Origin: Haliea sp. E1-2-M8
GTDB taxonomy: Bacteria > Pseudomonadota > Gammaproteobacteria > Pseudomonadales > Halieaceae
Assembly: GCF_030649675.1 (NCBI RefSeq)
Contig: NZ_JAUTDR010000004.1
Coordinates: 183,548-247,547 of the forward strand
Length of the DNA: 64,000 nucleotides
Direction: 5' to 3'
Shown piece after piece: positions 63,520 through 64,000 of the stretch. The notes beneath the pieces are model-generated. The model did not search any database. It was not told the DNA's origin and worked only from the letters and a program-made list of their open reading frames with translations. The position numbers and the translations under genes were made by a program. Numbering within the stretch: position 1 is the first letter of the stretch; each line of letters starts with the position of its first letter.

Positions 63520-63665
63520 TTTCCACCAAGTCGGTTGCCAGGCCCAGCGCCGTCCCATGGTTCTCACTGATCTTTTCCAGCACGGTGCTGATCACCTCGA
63601 CTTCCTCCCGCCCTTCCCTGCGTGGGGGTTGAGCCCGAGCACTGCGATGCAGGGCTTGACGATGC
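63520..63665 (-). pseudogene. pdxA fragments (frameshifted, internally deleted)
   Basis: The minus strand shows IAVLGLNPHAG in one frame, then after a frameshift REEVEVISTVLEKI and directly SENHGTALGLA. In intact PdxA these motifs (GLNPHAGEGG, EE...I.P.L, DHGTALELAG) are about 50-60 residues apart in the last case, so most of the intervening part is deleted. PdxA (4-hydroxythreonine-4-phosphate dehydrogenase) normally sits just upstream of rsmA. Here scraps of it follow a scrap of rsmA. Confidence 0.7.
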
Positions 63666-63810
63666 TGGCGATCACCCGTATGCAGGAGGAAGTTGTGGCC
63701 CAAGCACTTGCGCAGGGTATGGCATTTCATAGTCATGCGCGGCAGTGTACTTTGCCGCGCGCCCGGGCGCAGCGGTTGGGGCCGAAAATTCCCGGCGCTG
63801 CTAAATGCCC
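63666..63810 (-). pseudogene. Decayed copy of the rsmA start codons and leader
   Basis: From ATG 63736 the frame gives MTMKCHTLRKCLGHNFLL, aligned with MTSKTHTPRKRFGQNFLR of the real rsmA, and then runs into the pdxA scraps. The 5' leader (63737-63810) matches the rsmA leader at 44723-44796, including GGGCGCAGC and GCCGAAAATTCCCGGC. It is in the same orientation as the original. A minus frame continues to ATG 63931 (MYNQYISQTALPPQELRYIK) but appears to be an artefact. No gene is seen in 63811-64000. Confidence 0.8.
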
Positions 63811-64000
63811 GAGTACGGGGTGGGCAAGCTGGTAGAGGCCGGCAAAACAATCGCCGCGCAGGGTGGACGAATTTGATGTAACGCAGTTCTTGGGGTGGCA
63901 GTGCGGTTTGGCTAATATACTGGTTATACATGGGTCTTCCCTAATTCAGGTGGGTGGGCAATAGGCGTAAGCCTCCCAAATGAAACAGGATCGCTGTCTT

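Noticed and set aside
63500..63931. 143-codon minus-strand frame at the right end as a real gene
   Set aside because: It is a chance read-through of the decayed rsmA leader, rsmA start and pdxA scraps, as shown by alignment to 44.7 kb.

Overview
The window comes from a Gram-negative chromosome that is GC-rich for most of its length. The housekeeping order rsmA-apaG-apaH-cca // folK-folB-tsaD // rpsU-yqeY-dnaG-rpoD, with TIGR02647, DUF2058 and YghU-type genes nearby, points to a gammaproteobacterium. A marine OM60/Cellvibrionales-like lineage is my guess and is not proven by the sequence.

Region 1 (1-19.9 kb) is ordinary chromosome. It holds metabolic and envelope genes: a methyltransferase cut by the window edge, an internally deleted SDR, a soluble aldose dehydrogenase, a lytic transglycosylase, and a compact BCCT transporter-porin-periplasmic binding protein operon. 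Further on are an MDR reductase, a Calx-beta/GDPD lipoprotein, a cyclase-family hydrolase, a YebC regulator, YghU, a tandem universal stress protein, DUF2058 and a large exported protein. A MacB/FtsX C-terminal scrap and a 5'-truncated AT-rich gene mark the start of disturbed DNA at 19.9-20.9 kb.

Region 2 (20,955-33,844) is an integrated mobile element of about 12.9 kb. Its 22-bp core repeats (20955-20976 and 33823-33844) overlap the 3' end of a CAT-anticodon tRNA gene. Clustered GGGGGTA/TACCCCC motifs sit inside both ends and look like integrase arm sites. The core is a P4-type tyrosine integrase, an AlpA regulator, a 173-aa protein and a primase-helicase, followed by a GCCCG-rich candidate origin. 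Cargo is an HGGxSTGP protein, an exported protein, a single-chain MmeI-like (Type IIL) restriction-modification enzyme, and a small module (277-aa soluble protein, 166-aa multi-pass membrane protein, 68-aa one-pass membrane protein). That module is bracketed by two 158-bp direct repeats about 80% identical. The layout suggests a satellite-like element with defence cargo, and the repeat-bracketed module is the best candidate for an undescribed system.

Region 3 (33.8-44.7 kb) is core information and housekeeping: the tRNA, rpoD, dnaG, yqeY, rpsU, a REP-type palindrome, tsaD-folB-folK, then cca-apaH-apaG-rsmA on the other strand.

Region 4 (44.8-63.5 kb) is a surface polysaccharide locus: an ABC-2 exporter pair (Wzm/Wzt type), seven or eight glycosyltransferases, WbpB/WbpD/WbpE-like enzymes for a diacetamido-uronic acid sugar, a TPR-methyltransferase fusion, an ABC-exporter-like membrane domain without ATPase, and a graveyard of IS5, ISL3 and IS630 fragments. 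A degraded copy of the rsmA 5' end and promoter, fused to pdxA scraps, lies at the far side (63.5-63.8 kb). The locus is therefore bracketed by direct repeats of the rsmA start region, which suggests it was inserted between pdxA and rsmA.
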